Source: an uncultured Pelolinea sp.
Lineage (GTDB): Bacteria > Chloroflexota > Anaerolineae > Anaerolineales > Anaerolineaceae
Reading direction: 5' to 3'
NCBI GenBank assembly: GCA_937902055.1
Contig: CALGUJ010000175.1
Span: 1-17,553, forward strand
DNA length: 17,553 nt
Position numbers and translations under genes: made by a program. Under the pieces are notes generated by a model that did no database searches, was not told the DNA's origin, and saw only the letters and a list, made by a program, of their open reading frames with translations. Below are positions 14,023 through 17,553 of the stretch, one piece after another. How positions within the stretch are numbered: position 1 is the first letter of the stretch; the number at the start of each line of letters is the position of its first letter.

Positions 14023-16548
14023 ATGCAGCAATTTATTAAGATATTGATACCCGCAGTTGCCACTGCCTTCTATACACTCCTTTCACTGGCAGTGGCTTTT
14101 TCAAAACCTCAGAATACCGTAAAGAGGAGATTTCTTCTTTATATTGCCTGCATGCTTTTATGGTCCATCTCTGCCTTAGTGGTCTTGCTGGACGTCGGCG
14201 ATACCTTGTTCTGGTTTCGGGGGATGACATCCTTCGCAGCGGCTTCGATGGTTTCGTTTCTGTATTTCACGCAATCCATTCTCAACCAGAAGATCAAAGG
14301 CGCCAGGTTTGTTTATATTTATGGATTTCTCGCTGTTTTGATCACGCAATTCACCGGCCTGGCTATTCCCAGCGCAGACGTCATCAATGGAGGGTTGGTT
14401 TATGAATTCAACCCGTTGATCTACCTGGTGGCCGGGCCGAGTTACATCGTGATGGTCTTTTGTCTGTTCAAACTCATGCAGAGTGTCCGCTCCACGAATG
14501 ACGAGAACCAGGTCACGCGTTTTTCTTTCTTCGTGATCGCTGTGATTTTCATCCTGGCCGGGGGCTCATTAAATTTTACGGAATTGGGCCGATATCCGGT
14601 GGACGTCGCATCCAACGTGATCGCTGCGGGATTCATGGCTTATGCCATTCTGCGGCATCAACTGCTGGATATTAAAGTCGTCATTCGTAAAAGCATTATC
14701 TATTTCATACCCACCATCATTATCAGCGCGATCTATTTTTTGCTGATCACCTTTGCATTCCAGGTGCTGCACGCCAGTACAACCAGCGCGTTGGTATCGA
14801 CCTCCTTGGTGGTTTCCATTTTGGCGGCGCTTGTATTACAGCCTTTCCGCGATTCTCTGCAAAACTGGATCGATCGATATTTCTTTCGTGAACAGTACAA
14901 CGCTGTCAAAATGATCCAACGCGTGAGCGAGGCAGCGTCCTCAGAAATCGACCTTGAAAAACTGTCGGAAATGATCATCGGTGAAGTGACAACCACGCTG
15001 CATGTTAAACGGGCTGCTCTATTCTTGCGGCAGAATAACCGCAAGAGTTTTGTTATTTTCTACCAGAACGGCATGCGGCTGCCCCCCAGAACCAACATTG
15101 CCAGCGATCATCCCCTGATTGTCCAACTATCCAATCACGATCATGTGATCAACCAACAGGATATGGAGACCAATCCCAAGTTCCGGTCGATCTGGGGACA
15201 GGAAAAGGAAGTCATCAATTCAATGGAAGCGGATATTCACATTCCGTTGACCGCCAAAGGCGAATTACTCGGATTCATTTCATTGGGCCCGAAGCTTTCC
15301 GAACAACCTTATTCCTCCGAGGAAAAACAGATCCTGCTGACGCTTTCGCATCAGATCGCCGTGGCGATCCAAAACGCCCAGCTCTATACAACCGCTCAGC
15401 AGGAATTGATCCAGCGCCGCGAAACCGAGAAACGCCTGCAAATGCAGCTCAAGCGTCTTTCAGCGCTGCAGAACATCAACGTAGCCATCACAACCAACAT
15501 CGATCTGCAAATTCCCCTTTATTTGCTGCTGGAGCAAGTCACTGATCAATTGGGAGTGGACGCGGCGGATGTGCTCCTGATGGATGAGGAAAACCAGCAA
15601 TTGTTCTTTGTGGCCGGGCGCGGTTTTCAAACAGATGCGTTGAAATACACGAAGTTGAATATCGGCGAAGGATTGGCGGGGCACGCGGCTGAAATTATGG
15701 ACGTCGTGCATATCAACGACCTGTCCGCCGAAGAAACATCGCTGAAACAATCCCCATTGTTATCCGGCGAAGGGTTTGCGGCGTATTACGGCGCGCCGTT
15801 GATCTCCAAAGGCAAGGTGCAAGGTGTGTTGGAGTTATTCCACCGATCACCGCTCAACCCGGACGAGGAGTGGGTCAATTTTCTGAATACGTTAACGTCT
15901 GAAACTGCCATTGCCGTGGATAATGCGCTGCTCTTCCGCGACCTTGAGAAATCGAACCTCGATTTGGCAGTTGCCTACGAAACCACATTGGAAGGATGGG
16001 CGCGCACGTTGGAACTTCGCGATCGTGAAACTCAAGGACACAGCCAACGTGTGCTGGACATGACCTTGCGCATGGCCCGCAAACTGGGATTCACGGATGA
16101 GGAGATCATCCACGTCCAACGCGGGGCATTGCTGCACGACATCGGCAAGATGGGAGTGCCGGATAATATTCTTCTGAAAGAAGGCCCATTGAGTGAGGAA
16201 GAATGGGAAATCATGCGCAAGCATCCAATCTATGCATACGACATGCTTTCAACGATCCCATTCCTGAGAAAAGCGACCGATATCCCTTATTGTCATCATG
16301 AAAAATGGGATGGCAGCGGTTACCCGCGCGGTTTGAAAGGCGAAGAAATCCCTCTATCTGCCAGAATCTTCGCGATCGTGGATGTGTGGGATGCGCTGCG
16401 ATCGGATCGGCCTTACCGGCCGGCCTGGTCGGATGAGGAAGCCATGAAATACATCAGAGAGCAATCGGGAAAACATTTCGATCCCGCTGTGGTGGAGGTT
16501 TTCCTTGAGATTCAGGAATCTAAAATGCGTCGCAGCCGGAAGAAGTAG
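14023..16548 (+). CDS. Membrane 7TM-GAF-GAF-HD-GYP c-di-GMP phosphodiesterase
   Basis: The 841-aa protein begins with 7TM histidine-kinase-sensor-like membrane segments (about 5-210), then two more helices (about 225-275) and a short coiled linker. Two GAF domains follow, at about 305-455 and 480-640. A C-terminal HD-GYP domain spans about 650-830: HSQRVLDM (673-680), LLHDIGKMGVPD (703-714, H705 and D706), RKHPIYAYDML, and HHEKWDGSGYPRGLKG (758-773) with an exact GYP at 766-768. All metal-binding residues appear present, so it should hydrolyse c-di-GMP. The membrane and GAF parts should couple this to an extracellular or redox/small-molecule signal. There is no kinase domain. It is the last gene of the methyltransferase-GH3 operon, with no own Shine-Dalgarno visible, and ends 10 bp from the convergent GNAT gene. 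Confidence 0.93.
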   Translation: MQQFIKILIPAVATAFYTLLSLAVAFSKPQNTVKRRFLLYIACMLLWSISALVVLLDVGDTLFWFRGMTSFAAASMVSFLYFTQSILNQKIKGARFVYIYGFLAVLITQFTGLAIPSADVINGGLVYEFNPLIYLVAGPSYIVMVFCLFKLMQSVRSTNDENQVTRFSFFVIAVIFILAGGSLNFTELGRYPVDVASNVIAAGFMAYAILRHQLLDIKVVIRKSIIYFIPTIIISAIYFLLITFAFQVLHASTTSALVSTSLVVSILAALVLQPFRDSLQNWIDRYFFREQYNAVKMIQRVSEAASSEIDLEKLSEMIIGEVTTTLHVKRAALFLRQNNRKSFVIFYQNGMRLPPRTNIASDHPLIVQLSNHDHVINQQDMETNPKFRSIWGQEKEVINSMEADIHIPLTAKGELLGFISLGPKLSEQPYSSEEKQILLTLSHQIAVAIQNAQLYTTAQQELIQRRETEKRLQMQLKRLSALQNINVAITTNIDLQIPLYLLLEQVTDQLGVDAADVLLMDEENQQLFFVAGRGFQTDALKYTKLNIGEGLAGHAAEIMDVVHINDLSAEETSLKQSPLLSGEGFAAYYGAPLISKGKVQGVLELFHRSPLNPDEEWVNFLNTLTSETAIAVDNALLFRDLEKSNLDLAVAYETTLEGWARTLELRDRETQGHSQRVLDMTLRMARKLGFTDEEIIHVQRGALLHDIGKMGVPDNILLKEGPLSEEEWEIMRKHPIYAYDMLSTIPFLRKATDIPYCHHEKWDGSGYPRGLKGEEIPLSARIFAIVDVWDALRSDRPYRPAWSDEEAMKYIREQSGKHFDPAVVEVFLEIQESKMRRSRKK

Positions 16549-16558
16549 CGACCAATTT

Positions 16559-17416
16559 TTACTTTTGATATAGATAAATGGGATACATCTCACCGGTTGG
16601 GATGAATCCCATTTTTTTATATAAATTCAAAGAAACCTGGTTATCTTGTTGGGTATTGACGGTTATCTCACGGATCCAGGGTTTGAAAAAATGCTTGAGC
16701 ATGTAATGGACCAATGCCTGGCCGATGTATTGACCCTGGTGTTTGCGTGATACTGCCAGGCGGGCCAGGTGCGCCACCGAGCGGTAAGAAGTGCTGATCT
16801 GAAACCCTACGATTTCACCGTGCAACGTTGCGACAGTGGTATGCGAGGATTGGTCAAAAGCGCGGGTGATCACATCCTGCGATTGGGTCCAGACAAACGG
16901 GAAACATTCCTGGTCGATGCGGGTGACCTCGCGCAAGTCCTTGTAAGACATCGGCCGGATAACCAAGGCCTCCGGCCATTTCTTATCGAGCTTGCCCAAG
17001 CGATTATCGGCCCATTTTAACTGGACGACCTTTTGATGCACCAGCCATTGGTTCAATTCCAGCAACTCCCGCATCCATTCAAAATAGGCGATGGCTGCGA
17101 CTGTGATCGGTTCTGCCTGCAGCGAAGCGTGTTCCAGGAATTTGCTGAACAGGGATTGCCATCGGTTTTCCATGGATGAGAAATCATGCGATGCGAAGAT
17201 ACGAATCCAGTGAACTTCACCCGGTTCGGCTGTACAGATCAGGATACCCTTCAATCGCCGGCTTTCTAATTCCAGCAGAAAATTATTATTGCCCAACCAA
17301 TCCATCGGCGAACGCCAATCCAGATGTCGATGGACGGCAGCGGCATTATACAAAAACGAATCGATGCTTTCCTGGTCTGATTCCGTGGCTGTACGAATGA
17401 GGGTGTCGGTATTCAT
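16559..17416 (-). CDS. GNAT-family N-acetyltransferase with two GNAT-like halves
   Basis: The 285-aa protein is about twice the length of a single GNAT domain. The C-terminal half (about 152-285) is a clear RimI-like GNAT: HLARLAVSRKHQGQYIGQAL (216-235) is the acetyl-CoA region and VNTQQDNQVSLNLYKKMGF (253-271) the final strand and helix. In the pyrophosphate loop the usual Q-x-x-G-x-G reads QGQYIG, with Tyr230 in place of the first Gly. The N-terminal half (1-140) looks like a divergent GNAT without a clear cofactor loop. The acceptor is unknown. ATG 17416 lies 21 bp after the preceding partial gene, with a weak GGA adjacent, so the two are probably in one operon. Confidence 0.85.
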   Translation of the reverse strand: MNTDTLIRTATESDQESIDSFLYNAAAVHRHLDWRSPMDWLGNNNFLLELESRRLKGILICTAEPGEVHWIRIFASHDFSSMENRWQSLFSKFLEHASLQAEPITVAAIAYFEWMRELLELNQWLVHQKVVQLKWADNRLGKLDKKWPEALVIRPMSYKDLREVTRIDQECFPFVWTQSQDVITRAFDQSSHTTVATLHGEIVGFQISTSYRSVAHLARLAVSRKHQGQYIGQALVHYMLKHFFKPWIREITVNTQQDNQVSLNLYKKMGFIPTGEMYPIYLYQK

Positions 17417-17437
17417 TCCGATGGATTTAAGTGGTTT

Positions 17438-17553
17438 TTAATCCGCGCGGGTTGAATCAATGACTTGCCGGATGGATTCCGAAAGTTTTGCAAGATCATC
17501 CAAACCAACCATTTTCAATTGCCGGGCAAGGGCAAGGAATGAACGATTTTCAT
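17438..17553 (-). CDS. Unidentified protein, C-terminal fragment
   Basis: The minus-strand frame entering from the right edge encodes 37 residues before a TAA at 17438-17440. It is a short, charged, helical-looking tail that includes ALARQLKMVGLDDLAKLSES. Codon use looks normal, and the 21-bp gap to the GNAT start suggests one operon. I do not recognise the family; the fragment is too short to name. Confidence 0.5.
   Translation of the reverse strand, partial: ENRSFLALARQLKMVGLDDLAKLSESIRQVIDSTRAD

Noticed and set aside
1..17553. tRNA genes, CRISPR arrays, insertion sequences, integration sites
   Set aside because: Looked for cloverleaf-like segments, regularly spaced repeats, transposase motifs and long terminal repeats; none seen by eye. 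A tRNAscan-SE or repeat-finder hit would overturn this.

Overview
The window looks like chromosomal DNA from a free-living bacterium, most likely Chloroflexota of the class Anaerolineae. This is an inference from gene content and order: a KMSKS-type TyrRS, a SEDS polymerase fused to a PBP-like domain beside FHA proteins, secG followed by an orphan family 5 solute-binding protein, and HD-GYP proteins with membrane sensors. It is not a species identification. I see no rRNA, tRNA, CRISPR array, insertion sequence or phage gene. Base composition looks even throughout.

Layout. (1) An HNH endonuclease gene runs off the left edge on the minus strand. It diverges from tyrS, and each gene has its own extended -10 promoter in the gap. 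The real tyrS start is a GTG at 547; the open frame upstream of it is only antisense to the HNH gene. (2) A minus-strand cluster runs from 6503 down to 1766: an FhaA-like protein, an FhaB-like protein, MTA phosphorylase (mtnP), and a large SEDS (FtsW/RodA) to PBP fusion. The order resembles the actinobacterial fhaA-fhaB-pstP-rodA-pbpA-pknAB region, but rodA and pbpA are fused, no kinase or phosphatase is present, and mtnP is inserted. All three transpeptidase catalytic motifs appear to be lost from the PBP domain. (3) Divergent from fhaA by only 16 bp lies archease-rtcB, an RNA repair ligase and its activator. The archease transcript may be leaderless. (4) A PHP-family phosphoesterase converges on rtcB with an 11-bp overlap and diverges from secG, which has a near-consensus promoter and a strong terminator. 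An orphan family 5 solute-binding protein follows.

(5) A tight plus-strand operon at 11.6-16.5 kb encodes a UbiE-like methyltransferase, a GH3-family acyl-adenylating enzyme, and a large membrane 7TM-GAF-GAF-HD-GYP c-di-GMP phosphodiesterase. It is preceded by a good promoter whose -35 box lies in one arm of a perfect 8-bp inverted repeat, a likely operator. This is the best candidate for an undescribed functional module. (6) A GNAT acetyltransferase and the tail of an unidentified gene run on the minus strand at the right edge.

Two points deserve most attention: the SEDS polymerase tethered to an apparently dead transpeptidase in an FHA-linked operon, and the dyad-controlled methyltransferase-GH3-HD-GYP operon.
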